Part shown: in pieces, positions 53,951 to 63,552 of the stretch
How the letters are laid out: each line of letters starts with the position of its first letter
Position numbering within the stretch: the first letter of the stretch is position 1
Origin: Sinomonas atrocyanea
GTDB lineage: Bacteria > Actinomycetota > Actinomycetes > Actinomycetales > Micrococcaceae
Length of the DNA stretch: 64,000 nt
Reading direction: 5' to 3'
NCBI RefSeq assembly: GCF_001577305.1
Contig: NZ_CP014518.1
Coordinates: 1,860,001 to 1,924,000 of the forward strand
Notes under the pieces: model-generated
The model's input: the letters and a program-made list of their open reading frames with translations, nothing else
Database searches by the model: none
What the model was told of the DNA's origin: nothing
Position numbers and translations under genes: made by a program

Positions 53951-54775
53951 CTACCGTGCGACGCGGGGACGGAGCTCGCGCCCCTGCTTGACGACCGAGC
54001 CGAGCAGCTCGTCATACAGCGCGGCGGTACCGCGGGCGGCCTCCCCGGGCCAGTGGTGCACCGCATGGGCGGCGCCCTGGATCTGCTGCCAGTTGGCCAC
54101 CTCGGGAATCTGGGGGTTCAGCAGGAGCGTGCCGAACATCTGCTTCATCTCCTCGAGCCGGTAGCTGTGCTCGGTCGAGGAGGGGCGGACCCGATTGGCG
54201 ACGATCCCGGCGGGGGCGAGCTTGGGGGCGTACTCCTGCTTGAAGAGCTGGATGGCGCGCAGCGTGCGCTCGGTGCCGGCCACGGAGAACAGGCCGGGCT
54301 CGGCGACGAGGAGCACGCGGTTGCTCGCGGCCCAGGCCATGCGCGTGAGGCCGTTGAGCGAGGGCGGGCAGTCGATGAGCACGAGGCCGTAGCCCTCGAG
54401 GCCGTGGAGCACCGTGGTCAGCCGGCGGAGGTCCCGGCGCCCCAGGTCCGGCCGGTCGTAGATGCCGCTCAGCGAACCGCCGTAGGCCACGTTGAGCACC
54501 CGGTTCTGCTGGCCGTTCAGGGCTGCGGCGCGCCGCACCCACGGGCTCGCCACGACGTTGTCCTCGAGGAAGACCCGCTTGGGGGCCTTGAGCAGCCGCC
54601 CCACCTCGAGCTCGCGGTCGGGGTTCACACCGAGCGCGGTCGAGGCGTCAGCATGCGGGTCGAGGTCGACCACGAGGGTGGGGATCCCGGCCGCGAGGGC
54701 GGCCGACGCCAGCCCCGTTGTCACCGAGGTCTTCCCGACCCCGCCCTTCAGGCTGCTGATACTGACTACTTGCAC
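53951..54775 (-). CDS. ParA-family ATPase (orphan)
   Basis: A 274-residue deviant Walker ATPase. The P-loop KGGVGKT is at residues 10-16, LVVDLDPHADAS at about 34-45 and LIDCPPSLNG near 133-142. No parB-like gene adjoins it. It may be one of the positioning ATPases (for instance of division or metabolic assemblies); the partner is unknown. The GTG start is divergent from pyc, 221 bp away, and the gene converges on merR. Confidence 0.88.
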   Translation of the reverse strand: MQVVSISSLKGGVGKTSVTTGLASAALAAGIPTLVVDLDPHADASTALGVNPDRELEVGRLLKAPKRVFLEDNVVASPWVRRAAALNGQQNRVLNVAYGGSLSGIYDRPDLGRRDLRRLTTVLHGLEGYGLVLIDCPPSLNGLTRMAWAASNRVLLVAEPGLFSVAGTERTLRAIQLFKQEYAPKLAPAGIVANRVRPSSTEHSYRLEEMKQMFGTLLLNPQIPEVANWQQIQGAAHAVHHWPGEAARGTAALYDELLGSVVKQGRELRPRVAR

Positions 54776-54996
54776 GTGAGATCCACTATCTATCCGCTGG
54801 CCGACCGTTCCATCCTAAAGGGAAGCGGGCAGCCGCCCCGGCCACGCCACGGCCGGCGACCGCCCGCGCTCGCGCCGCGTCCACGTGGCGGGACGTTACA
54901 TCCGTGATTCAAGACACAGCACATTGCCCTGCTACTTTGCTGGCATAGACACTAGGCACCACCTAGACAATCCTGCGTTGCGACAACAGGAGTCCC

Positions 54997-57900
54997 ATGT
55001 TCTCCAAGATTCTGGTAGCGAACCGCGGTGAAATCGCCATCCGCGCGTTCCGTGCGAGCTACGAGCTCGGTGCCAAGACGGTGGCCGTGTTCCCCCACGA
55101 AGACCGCAACTCGATCCACCGGCAGAAGGCAGACGAGGCCTACCTCATCGGCGAGGAGGGCCATCCGGTCCGGGCCTACCTCGATGTGGACGAGATCGTC
55201 CGCGTCGCCAAGGAAGCCGGTGCAGATGCCATCTACCCCGGCTACGGCTTCCTCTCGGAGAACCCGGAGCTGGCGCGCGCGGCCGCGGCGGCGGGCATCA
55301 CCTTCGTGGGCCCTCCCGCCGATGTGCTCGAGCTGGCCGGCCACAAGGTCCACGCCCTCCAGGCTGCACGCAAGGCGGGCATCCCGGTGCTCAAGTCCTC
55401 CGCGCCCAGCTCTGACGCCGACGAGCTGATCGCGGCCGCGGACGAGATCGGGTTCCCGATCTTCGTCAAGGCCGTGGCGGGCGGCGGCGGGCGCGGCATG
55501 CGCCGCGTGGACACGCGCGAGGCCCTTCCCGAGTCCCTCAGCGCGGCAATGCGCGAGGCGGACGCCGCGTTCGGCGATCCGACCGTGTTCCTCGAGCAGG
55601 CCGTCCTGCGCCCGCGCCACATCGAGGTCCAGGTCCTGGCCGACGGCGAGGGCAACGTGGTCCACCTCTTCGAGCGCGACTGCTCCCTGCAGCGCCGGCA
55701 CCAGAAGGTCATCGAGATCGCGCCTGCCCCGCAGCTCGACGACTCGATCCGCCAGGCCCTCTACGCGGACGCCATCAAGTTCGCCAAGGCCCTCGGCTAC
55801 GTCAACGCGGGCACCGTCGAGTTCCTCGTCGACACCGTCGGCGAGCGGGCCGGCCAGCACGTGTTCATCGAAATGAACCCGCGCATCCAGGTCGAGCACA
55901 CCGTCACGGAGGAGGTCACCGACGTCGACCTCGTCCAGGCGCAGCTGCGCATCGCCTCGGGGGAGACGCTCGAGGACCTCGGGCTCACCCAGGACCGCAT
56001 CCACCTCAAGGGTGCCGCGCTCCAGTGCCGCATCACCACCGAGGACCCGGCCAACGGCTTCCGCCCCGACGTCGGGAAGATCACCGGCTACCGCTCGGCG
56101 GGCGGCGCCGGGGTGCGGCTCGACGGCGGCACGATCTACCAGGGCGCAGAGATCAGCCCGCACTTCGACTCGATGCTCGTCAAGCTCACGTGCCGCGGCC
56201 GCGACTACGCGACCGCCGTGAAGCGTGCGCGCCGGGCCCTGGCCGAGTTCCGCATCCGCGGGGTCTCCACGAACATCCCGTTCCTGCAGGCCGTGCTCGA
56301 CGACGAGGACTTCGTGGCCGGCAACGTCGCGACGTCGTTCATCGACGAGCGGCCCGAACTGCTCAAGGCCCGCTCCTCCGCGGACCGCGGCACGAAGCTG
56401 CTCACGTGGCTCGCGGACGTCACCGTCAACAAGCCCAACGGCGAGCTGAAGGTCCACGCGGCCCCGCAGGAGAAGCTGCCGAAGGTCGACCTGGCGGACG
56501 CTCCGGCCGGGTCCCGGCAGAAGCTGCTCGAGCTCGGTCCCGAAGGCTTCGCCAAGGCCCTGCGCGAGCAGAACGCGGTGGCGGTCACGGACACGACCTT
56601 CCGTGACGCGCACCAGTCGCTCCTCGCAACCCGCGTGCGCACCCGCGACCTCGTCGCGGCCGGCCCCGCGGTCTCGGTGCTCACCCCCGAGCTGCTCTCG
56701 GTCGAGGCCTGGGGCGGGGCGACGTACGACGTCGCACTCCGCTTCCTCGGCGAGGACCCGTGGCAGCGCCTGGCCGCCCTGCGCGAGGCGATCCCGAACA
56801 TCTGCCTCCAGATGCTCCTGCGCGGCCGCAACACCGTGGGCTACACGCCGTACCCCGAGGAGGTGACGGCCGCCTTCGTGAAGGAGGCGGCGGCCACCGG
56901 GATCGACATCTTCCGCATCTTCGACGCGCTCAACGACGTGAACCAGATGGCGCCCGCCATCAAGGCCGTCCGTGAGACGGGCACCGCGGTGGCCGAGGTG
57001 GTCCTGTGCTACACCGGCGACCTCCTCGACCCGGCCGAGGACCTCTACACGCTCGACTACTACCTCGGGCTCGCGCAGAAGATCGTCGACGCCGGCGCCC
57101 ACATCCTCGCGATCAAGGACATGGCCGGACTCCTGCGCCCGGCCGCCGCGGCCAAGCTCGTGCGCGCCCTGCGGGAGCGCTTCGACCTGCCCGTGCACCT
57201 CCACACCCATGACACCGCGGGCGGCCAGCTCGCGACGCTGCTCGCGGCGGTGGAGGCCGGGGTCGACGCGGTCGACGTCGCCTCGGCGTCCCTGGCCGGC
57301 ACCACGAGCCAGGTTCCGGCCTCCGCCCTCGTGGCCGCGCTCGCGCACACGCCCCGGGACACGGGCATCTCGCTGGAGAAGGTCAGCGCGCTCGAGCCGT
57401 ACTGGGAGGCTGTGCGCCGCGTGTACGCCCCCTTCGAGTCGGGCCTCCCGGGTCCGACCGGGCGCGTGTACCGCCACGAGATCCCGGGCGGCCAGCTCTC
57501 CAACCTGCGCCAGCAGGCCATGGCCCTCGGCCTGGCCGAGCGGTTCGAGGCGATCGAGGACATGTACGCGGCCGCGGACCGCATCCTCGGCCGGCTGGTC
57601 AAGGTCACGCCGTCCTCCAAGGTCGTCGGCGACCTCGCCCTCCACCTGGTCGGACTCGGCGCGGATCCCGAGGAGTTCCGCGAGAACCCGCAGAAGTTCG
57701 ACATCCCGGAGTCGGTCATCGGCTTCCTCAGCGGCGAACTCGGCGACCCGCCCGGCGGCTGGCCCGAGCCGTTCCGCACCAAGGCGCTCCAGGGGCGGAC
57801 GGTCAAGGTGCGCGAGGAGAAGCTCTCCGCGGAGGACTCAGCGGCGCTGCAGGGCGATTCGGCGACGCGCCGTGCCACGCTCAACCGGCTCCTCTTCCCC

Positions 57901-58398
57901 GGCCCGACGAAGGACTACCTCGCGAACCGGGAAGCCTACGGCAACCTCTCGGTGCTCGACACGCGTGACTACCTCTACGGCCTCCAGCGCGGCCACGAGC
58001 ACGTGATCGAGCTCGAGAGGGGCGTGCGGCTGATCGCGCAGCTCGAGGCCATCTCGGAGCCCGACGAGAAGGGCATGCGCACCGTCATCGCGACGCTGAA
58101 CGGCCAGTCGCGGCCGGTCTCGGTCCGCGACCGTGCCGTGCAGAGCAACGTCAAGCAGGCGGAGAAGGCGGACGCGACCAATCCCGGCCACGTCGCCGCC
58201 CCGTTCGCCGGCGCGGTGACCGTCACGGCCAGGGAAGGTGACCTCGTCCAGGCTGGCGACTCCGTCGCGACGATCGAGGCCATGAAGATGGAGGCCGCCA
58301 TCACCTCGCCGGTAGCCGGCAAGGTGGCCCGCGTGGTGGTCTCCGGAGTCGAGCAGGTCCAGGGCGGAGACCTCCTGCTGGTGGTCGGCGCCGAGTAG
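54997..58398 (+). CDS. pyc: Pyruvate carboxylase
   Basis: Anaplerotic biotin enzyme making oxaloacetate from pyruvate and bicarbonate. The 1133-residue chain has a biotin carboxylase domain (residues 1 to about 450, with GGGGRGMR and EMNPRIQVEHTVTEE), a carboxyltransferase domain (about 525-800, starting VTDTTFRDAHQSLLATRVRT, with HTHDTAGG), an allosteric linker, and a C-terminal biotin carrier with EAMKMEA, giving biotinyl-Lys K1097. It is a complete alpha4-type subunit. The oxaloacetate it makes feeds the methylcitrate synthase encoded earlier in the window. Confidence 0.97.
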   Translation: MFSKILVANRGEIAIRAFRASYELGAKTVAVFPHEDRNSIHRQKADEAYLIGEEGHPVRAYLDVDEIVRVAKEAGADAIYPGYGFLSENPELARAAAAAGITFVGPPADVLELAGHKVHALQAARKAGIPVLKSSAPSSDADELIAAADEIGFPIFVKAVAGGGGRGMRRVDTREALPESLSAAMREADAAFGDPTVFLEQAVLRPRHIEVQVLADGEGNVVHLFERDCSLQRRHQKVIEIAPAPQLDDSIRQALYADAIKFAKALGYVNAGTVEFLVDTVGERAGQHVFIEMNPRIQVEHTVTEEVTDVDLVQAQLRIASGETLEDLGLTQDRIHLKGAALQCRITTEDPANGFRPDVGKITGYRSAGGAGVRLDGGTIYQGAEISPHFDSMLVKLTCRGRDYATAVKRARRALAEFRIRGVSTNIPFLQAVLDDEDFVAGNVATSFIDERPELLKARSSADRGTKLLTWLADVTVNKPNGELKVHAAPQEKLPKVDLADAPAGSRQKLLELGPEGFAKALREQNAVAVTDTTFRDAHQSLLATRVRTRDLVAAGPAVSVLTPELLSVEAWGGATYDVALRFLGEDPWQRLAALREAIPNICLQMLLRGRNTVGYTPYPEEVTAAFVKEAAATGIDIFRIFDALNDVNQMAPAIKAVRETGTAVAEVVLCYTGDLLDPAEDLYTLDYYLGLAQKIVDAGAHILAIKDMAGLLRPAAAAKLVRALRERFDLPVHLHTHDTAGGQLATLLAAVEAGVDAVDVASASLAGTTSQVPASALVAALAHTPRDTGISLEKVSALEPYWEAVRRVYAPFESGLPGPTGRVYRHEIPGGQLSNLRQQAMALGLAERFEAIEDMYAAADRILGRLVKVTPSSKVVGDLALHLVGLGADPEEFRENPQKFDIPESVIGFLSGELGDPPGGWPEPFRTKALQGRTVKVREEKLSAEDSAALQGDSATRRATLNRLLFPGPTKDYLANREAYGNLSVLDTRDYLYGLQRGHEHVIELERGVRLIAQLEAISEPDEKGMRTVIATLNGQSRPVSVRDRAVQSNVKQAEKADATNPGHVAAPFAGAVTVTAREGDLVQAGDSVATIEAMKMEAAITSPVAGKVARVVVSGVEQVQGGDLLLVVGAE

Positions 58399-58430
58399 CC
58401 GCTGCGCGCCCCGCGCGCCCGGCCCCGTGT

Positions 58431-58475
58431 GCCGCCGCCCCGTCGCTGCCCGCAGGGCCGTGGCGGGGCGGCGGC
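58431..58475 (+). terminator. pyc terminator
   Basis: Stem GCCGCCGCCCCG paired with CGGGGCGGCGGC, 33 bp after the pyc stop. A second hairpin (GGACGGCGGCGG/CCGCCGCCGTCC) follows at 58494-58523, in the leader of the next gene. Confidence 0.7.
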
Positions 58476-58551
58476 TAGACTGGGCGCGATCCAGGACGGC
58501 GGCGGTCCGTGCCGCCGCCGTCCGCACCCACCCACGAGGCGAACGGGAGCC

Positions 58552-59901
58552 ATGAGCGACAGCACGCCGAAGCCCGCACCGCGGCGCAGTCCATCCCAGG
58601 ACGAGCCGGATTCCACCCAGGACGCCCCGGCGGCCGAGGACGGCGCGGGGGAGGCCGCCGCCGACTCGCAGGCCCCCAGGCCCAGCGCCGAGAATGCCGC
58701 CGCCCGCGGCCCGCTCGGGATCCTCTCCGTGCCGCTCGATCTGGGCTCCGTGCCGCCGGCACCCTCCGCGCCCCCAGCGGGGTGGCTCTCGGGCGGCGCG
58801 GCGACGGCCCCGGCGCCCGCGCCCGACGACCCCGCCGCGGTCCCGGGCCAGTCAGCGGCCTCGGCCGAGGTCGGCTACCAGCCCCGCGGATCCGAGCCGC
58901 ACGGCCAGGACAGTGCGCAGGCCGCCGGCGGCGAGGCCCCGGCGGTGAGCGAGCGCCGCACGCGGGCCGAGGGACCGGAGTCCGCCACCTCCCTGACCTC
59001 CGACCGCCTCGTGGCGAAGAGCCCTGCGGCCCCGGTGGGCGGCTGGCGGCGCTGGCTGTACTTCGCGACGTTCGGCTACGTCAACGTCGGGGACTCGGAC
59101 GCCGTCCGGTCGCAGCGCGCGCTCGAGCACCGCATTGCGGTGCGGCTGGGGGAGAAGACGCGCTACGTGCCCGTCCTGTCCCGCAAGGGCGGCGTCGGCA
59201 AGACGACGGTGACGACGCTGCTGGGCATGGCGCTGGCGGACCTGCGCGAGGACCGTGTGATCGCGATGGACGCCAACCCCGACCGGGGCACCCTCTCGGA
59301 CCGGAACCCCGGGCGCGCCTCCCATACCGCCCGCCAGCTGGTCAAGGACCGCTTCGAGGTGAACTCCTTCGCCCAGCTGTCCAATTACACCGCCCGCGAG
59401 GGGTCACGGCTCGACGTCCTCGCCTCGGATGCGGACCCCATGGTCGCCCACGCCTTCAACGACGCGGACTACCGGGCCGTGACGGACATTCTCGGACGCT
59501 ACTACTCGATTGTCCTCACCGACTCCGGCACAGGGATGGTCCACTCCGTCATGCAGGGGACGCTGGAGAAGGCCGACGCCGTCGTCCTCGTCTCCGGCGG
59601 AAGCGTCGACGAGGCGCGGCTCGCCTCCGAGACGCTGTCCTGGCTCGAGGCGCACGGACGTGACGACCTGGTGCGCAAGGCGATCGTGGTGGTCAACGTG
59701 TCCGCCGGCAACGGCACGCGGGTGAACGTGGACGAGATCGAGGACCACTTCCGCACGCGTGTGGGCCACGTGGTCCGCATTCCGCACGACCGGCATCTGG
59801 CCGAGGGCTCCCAGATCGAGTTCGCCAAGCTCGGCGCCGCGACGCGCGAGGCGGCGATCGAGCTCGCGGGCCTCGTCGTGGACCAGCTCACCGGCGACTG
59901 A
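58552..59901 (+). CDS. MinD/ParA-like ATPase with long disordered N-terminus (EspI-like)
   Basis: A 449-residue protein. The first 185 residues are Ala/Pro/Ser-rich and disordered. A linker with GGWRRWLYFATFGYVNVG precedes the ATPase domain, whose P-loop is RKGGVGKTTV starting at R211 (K212), with DANPDRGTLSDR and VLTDSGTG as further motifs. This layout resembles ESX-associated EspI/MinD-like proteins of actinobacteria, yet no type VII secretion gene is present. The stop lies in a 21 bp tandem duplication (59885-59926). Function unknown beyond ATPase. Confidence 0.85.
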   Translation: MSDSTPKPAPRRSPSQDEPDSTQDAPAAEDGAGEAAADSQAPRPSAENAAARGPLGILSVPLDLGSVPPAPSAPPAGWLSGGAATAPAPAPDDPAAVPGQSAASAEVGYQPRGSEPHGQDSAQAAGGEAPAVSERRTRAEGPESATSLTSDRLVAKSPAAPVGGWRRWLYFATFGYVNVGDSDAVRSQRALEHRIAVRLGEKTRYVPVLSRKGGVGKTTVTTLLGMALADLREDRVIAMDANPDRGTLSDRNPGRASHTARQLVKDRFEVNSFAQLSNYTAREGSRLDVLASDADPMVAHAFNDADYRAVTDILGRYYSIVLTDSGTGMVHSVMQGTLEKADAVVLVSGGSVDEARLASETLSWLEAHGRDDLVRKAIVVVNVSAGNGTRVNVDEIEDHFRTRVGHVVRIPHDRHLAEGSQIEFAKLGAATREAAIELAGLVVDQLTGD

Positions 59902-59926
59902 TCACAGCTCACCGGCGACTGATCAC
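59885..59926 (+). repeat. 21 bp tandem duplication spanning a stop codon
   Basis: Two exact head-to-tail copies of a 21 bp unit starting AGCTCACCGGCGACTGATC. The first copy encodes the last residues LTGD and the stop of the MinD-like gene; the second is non-coding. It is probably a recent slippage event. Confidence 0.9.
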
Positions 59927-59982
59927 AGCGCGGCGGCCCCGGCCCTGGCCGGGACCGCCGTCCCCGGTGGCGGGTGCCGTCC

Positions 59983-61803
59983 TCAGACGACGCTCGGCTT
60001 GGGCGCCGAGTAGATGTCCTCGACGTAGCTGCCGAAATCGGCCAGCACCTGGGCCCGCTTGACCTTGAGCGAGGGCGTGAGGTGGCCGGAGGACTCGGTG
60101 AAGTCCGTCGGCACCACCCGGAAGGACTTGATGGCCTCTGCCTTCGACACGCTCGCGTTGGCGCGGTCGACGATCGACTGCACGTGAGCGAGGACCCCGG
60201 GGTGGGACGCGGCATCCTCGAGGGAGAGCCCGGCGGGAAGCCCCTGCCGCTCGAGCCAGCCCGGGAGGGCCTCCTCGTCGAGGGTCACGAGCGCGCCGAT
60301 GAAGGGGCGGTTCTCGCCCACCACGACGACCTGCGACACGAGGGCGTCCGCGCGGATCTGGTCCTCGAGGTGGGCCGGCGCCACGTTCTTGCCGCCGGCC
60401 GTGACGATGATGTCCTTCTTGCGCCCGGTGATGCGCAGGTAGCCGTCGGCGTCGAGCTCGCCGATGTCCCCGGTGTGGAACCACCCGTCCGTGAACGTCT
60501 CGGTCTGCAGCTCGGGAAGCCGGTAGTAGCCGCGCATGACGCTGACGCCCTTGGCCAGGATCTCGCCGTCGTCCGCGATCCGGACCGCATTGCCGGGGAT
60601 CGGGGCCCCGACCGTGCCGATCTTGACCAGCGAGGGCGTGTTGACGCAGATCGGCGCCGTGGTCTCGGTCAGGCCGTAGCCCTCGAGGACGCGGAGCCCG
60701 ATGCCGTGGAAGAAGTGGCCGAGCCGCTCGCCGAGCGGTCCGCCGCCCGAGACTGCGTACTTCACGTGGCCGCCCATGGCCGCGCGCAGCTTCCGGTAGA
60801 CGAGCGCGTCGTAGAGCGCGTGCTGCAGCCGCAGGCCGAGGGAGGGGCTCCCGCCGTCGGCGTGGGACTTCGACCAGGCGATCGCGGTGTCCGCGGCGCG
60901 GTGGAAGATCTTGCCCTTGCCGCCGTCCTCGGCCTTGGTCAGCGCAGAGTTGTAGACCTTCTCGAACACGCGCGGGACCACGAGGATGAAGTTCGGCTCG
61001 AAGCCCTGCAGGTCGGCCAGGAGGTTCTTGATGTCCGGGGTGTGGGCCACCTGGCACCCGGCGGCGACGGCGAGGACGGAGATGAAGCGGGCGAACACGT
61101 GGGCGAGCGGGAGGAACATGATCGTCTTCGCCCCAGGCACCACCACCTCTCCGAGTGCGGCCGCGGCGTTCTCGGACAGCGCGACGAAGTTCCCGTGGGT
61201 CAGCTCGCAGCCCTTCGGCCGGCCGAGCGTGCCGGAGGTGTAGATGATGGTGGCCAGCGACTCGAGGGTCGCGGCGGAGCGGCGCGCCTCGAGCTCTTCG
61301 TCGGAGACCTGCTCCCCGGCCGCGGCGAGCGCGCCGAGCCCGGCGGGGGAGAGCTGCCAGACGTGGCGCATGGCGGTGAGGTCGTCGGAGTCGATGGCCG
61401 CGCGGATGGCGTCCTCATGGTGGGCGGTCTCGCCGAAGGCGGCAACGGCGCCCGAGTTGCCGAGGTTCCACGCGATCTGGCTCGGAGAGGAGGTCTCGTA
61501 GATCGGCACCGACACCGCGCCGGCGAACCAGATGGCGAAGTCGACGAGGCTCCACTCGTAGCAGGTGCGTGCCATGATGGCCACGCGATCGCCAGCCGCG
61601 ACGCCCTCCGCGATCAGGCCCTTCGCGATCCGCTCCACCTCGGCGCGGAACTCCTTGGCGGTCACGTCCTCCCACGCGCCCGAGGCCCCCCGCCGGGCGA
61701 AGAGGGCCGGGTTCGAGGGCTTCTCGGCCTGCTCGACCACGAAGTCGGCAATGTTCTTGGCAACGGGAGTGGGGACGAGGGGCGGAACGGTCTTTTCGCG
61801 CAC
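59983..61803 (-). CDS. Long-chain fatty acid-CoA ligase (FadD15-type)
   Basis: A 606-residue AMP-forming acyl-CoA synthetase. The AMP signature is IIYTSGTLGRPKGCELTH (about residues 187-204), then YGLTETTAPICVN and the C-terminal GRKKDIIVTAGGKNVAP. The domain YKVFNSALTKAED-like insert and overall length fit the long-chain FadD15/Fcs group. The GTG at 61803 has a GAAGGAGA site. It is divergent from the glucokinase gene and convergent with the MinD-like gene. It activates fatty acids for lipid synthesis or breakdown; chain length is not visible. Confidence 0.92.
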   Translation of the reverse strand: MREKTVPPLVPTPVAKNIADFVVEQAEKPSNPALFARRGASGAWEDVTAKEFRAEVERIAKGLIAEGVAAGDRVAIMARTCYEWSLVDFAIWFAGAVSVPIYETSSPSQIAWNLGNSGAVAAFGETAHHEDAIRAAIDSDDLTAMRHVWQLSPAGLGALAAAGEQVSDEELEARRSAATLESLATIIYTSGTLGRPKGCELTHGNFVALSENAAAALGEVVVPGAKTIMFLPLAHVFARFISVLAVAAGCQVAHTPDIKNLLADLQGFEPNFILVVPRVFEKVYNSALTKAEDGGKGKIFHRAADTAIAWSKSHADGGSPSLGLRLQHALYDALVYRKLRAAMGGHVKYAVSGGGPLGERLGHFFHGIGLRVLEGYGLTETTAPICVNTPSLVKIGTVGAPIPGNAVRIADDGEILAKGVSVMRGYYRLPELQTETFTDGWFHTGDIGELDADGYLRITGRKKDIIVTAGGKNVAPAHLEDQIRADALVSQVVVVGENRPFIGALVTLDEEALPGWLERQGLPAGLSLEDAASHPGVLAHVQSIVDRANASVSKAEAIKSFRVVPTDFTESSGHLTPSLKVKRAQVLADFGSYVEDIYSAPKPSVV

Positions 61804-61914
61804 GATATCTCCTTCGGTACCTCCCGGTGCGCGGGAGAGGGCTTAACCATATCCAAGGCCCCTGCACGGGATGTGCCTTGGATCACGGCACGATGCTACT
61901 GGTGAGTAACAATA

Positions 61915-61936
61915 GCGGCCCGGGGTCCCGGGCCGC
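61915..61936. promoter_or_regulatory. Perfect GC-rich inverted repeat between fadD and glucokinase genes
   Basis: GCGGCCCGGG and its complement CCCGGGCCGC separated by GT. It sits directly upstream of the TAGAAT -10 of the glucokinase gene, in the -35 position, so it could be an operator or an overlapping structure. It is too far from a gene end to be an obvious terminator. Confidence 0.5.
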
Positions 61937-61939
61937 CAG

Positions 61940-61945
61940 TAGAAT
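61940..61945 (+). promoter_or_regulatory. -10 element TAGAAT of the glucokinase gene
   Basis: TAGAAT overlaps the first candidate ATG (61944). With a usual 6-7 bp gap the transcript would begin at about 61952-61953, at the in-frame GTG 61953, which implies a leaderless mRNA. Confidence 0.5.
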
Positions 61946-62978
61946 GGCCAGCGTGCGCAGACCCCGCTTGGCTCCGACCTTCCGGCCCCGCGATCCGCGG
62001 CTGAGGAGGAGGGGCCTCGCGATCGGCATCGACATCGGCGGCACGAAGGTCGCCGCAGGCGTGGTCGACGCCGACGGGCACGTCCTCCAGCGGGCCCGGC
62101 GGGCGACCCCCGGCACGCGGCCCCGCGAAGTCGAGCGCGTCATCGCCGAGCTCGTCGACGAGCTCAGCGTCGAGCACCGCATCGCCTCCGTGGGGATCGG
62201 CGCCGCAGGCTGGATGGACCTCGACGGCGGGACCGTCCTCTTCAGCCCGCACCTCGCCTGGCGCAACGAGCCGCTCCGCGCCAACCTCGAATCGCTCCTG
62301 CGCCGCCGCGTGCACCTCGCCAACGACGCCGACGCCGCGGCGTGGGCCGAGTGGCGCTTCGGGGCCGGGCGCCAGGAGAGCCGGCTCGTGTGCATCACGC
62401 TCGGCACCGGGATCGGCGGCGCGATGGTGGTCTCCGGCCACCTCGAACGCGGCCGCTACGGAGTCGCGGGAGAGTTCGGCCACCAGATCATCATGCCCGG
62501 CGGCCACCGCTGCGAATGCGGCAACCGCGGCTGCTGGGAGCAGTACGCCTCGGGCAACGCCCTCGGACGCGAGGCGCGCGAGCTCGCCCGCGCCAATTCC
62601 CCGGTGGCACAGGAGCTCCTCCGCGCTGTCGACGGCGATCCCGAGCAGATCACCGGCGCGATCGTCACCGAGCTGGCCCGGGCCGGGGACGCGGCCTCGC
62701 GCGAGCTCATCGAGGACGTCGGCGAGTGGCTCGGGCTCGGGCTCGCGAACCTCGCCGCGGCGCTGGACCCTGGGACCTTCGTGATCGGGGGAGGTCTCTG
62801 CGACGCGGGGGAGCTGCTGCTGGCCCCGGCCCGCAGGGCGTTCGCCCGCAACCTGACCGGCCGCGGCTTCCGCCCGCCGGCCCGGATCGTGCGCGCGGCC
62901 CTCGGCCCCGAGGCGGGCCTCATCGGTGCCGCCGACCTCTCCCGCGTCCACCTGCGCTCCCACGGCGCGGTGCGCTGA
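61944..62978 (+). CDS. ROK-family glucokinase
   Basis: A sugar kinase of 344 residues from ATG 61944. The ATP phosphate loop is GIDIGGTKVAAG (about residues 27-38), and the ROK zinc/substrate region reads GEFGHQIIMPGG followed by CECGNRGCWE, with Cys ligands. Length and motifs fit actinobacterial GlkA-type glucokinases. The basic N-terminal tail (about 25 residues, Arg/Pro-rich) is unusual. Because the -10 box overlaps ATG 61944, GTG 61953 may be the true start, with a leaderless message. It is divergent from fadD. Confidence 0.9.
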   Translation: MASVRRPRLAPTFRPRDPRLRRRGLAIGIDIGGTKVAAGVVDADGHVLQRARRATPGTRPREVERVIAELVDELSVEHRIASVGIGAAGWMDLDGGTVLFSPHLAWRNEPLRANLESLLRRRVHLANDADAAAWAEWRFGAGRQESRLVCITLGTGIGGAMVVSGHLERGRYGVAGEFGHQIIMPGGHRCECGNRGCWEQYASGNALGREARELARANSPVAQELLRAVDGDPEQITGAIVTELARAGDAASRELIEDVGEWLGLGLANLAAALDPGTFVIGGGLCDAGELLLAPARRAFARNLTGRGFRPPARIVRAALGPEAGLIGAADLSRVHLRSHGAVR

Positions 62979-62988
62979 GCCGCGCAGC

Positions 62989-63552
62989 TCAGATCCGGGC
63001 GCCGTCGTCCCCGTCGTCGTCCTTGCTGCGCGGCAGGCGCATGATGAGCGTGCCGACCCCTGCCACGAAGGCCGCGACGAGCAGGACGATCACGTAGCCG
63101 GGCACGGTGCGCCACACGAGCGCGCACAGCAGGAGGGCCACCGGGCCGCCGAGCGCGCTGCACCAGGCGAGCACCGCCACCGGGTCGGCGCCTGCCAGGA
63201 CGGGGGCCGGCTCGTCGGGGACGAAGTCGCCCGGCAGCCCCTCCGGCTCCTCGCCGACCGGTCCGCGGCTGCGCGGAGCGGCGACCCCGAGGGGGTCGTA
63301 CCGGGCGAAGCCGGCGGGGCCGGCGTCGTCCCCGGGGGAAGACGGGTCCTTTTCCCGGCCCTCCGGGTGGTCTGCCGCGGGCGCCGGCGGGAGCGGACCC
63401 GGGGCCGAGGACCGCTCCGCGGCGGAGAGCTCGGTCGGAGCGGGCCCAGCGTCGCGGTCGTCCACGGAGCCGCCCAGGCGCGCCACGAGGTCGCGCCAGA
63501 CGTCGTCGTCCGCCGCAGGGTCGTGGCGGTCGGGGTCGGGACGCCCGTTCAC
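62989..63552 (-). CDS. Membrane protein with long disordered N-terminus
   Basis: A 187-residue protein. Residues 1-120 are acidic/Pro-rich and disordered. Two transmembrane helices follow (about 126-147 ADPVAVLAWCSALGGPVALLLCALVW and 152-171 YVIVLLVAAFVAGVGTLIM), and a short charged tail (RSKDDDGDDG). No known domain. The GTG overlaps the upstream esterase stop by four bases, so the pair is co-translated. Role unknown. Confidence 0.75.
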   Translation of the reverse strand: MNGRPDPDRHDPAADDDVWRDLVARLGGSVDDRDAGPAPTELSAAERSSAPGPLPPAPAADHPEGREKDPSSPGDDAGPAGFARYDPLGVAAPRSRGPVGEEPEGLPGDFVPDEPAPVLAGADPVAVLAWCSALGGPVALLLCALVWRTVPGYVIVLLVAAFVAGVGTLIMRLPRSKDDDGDDGARI

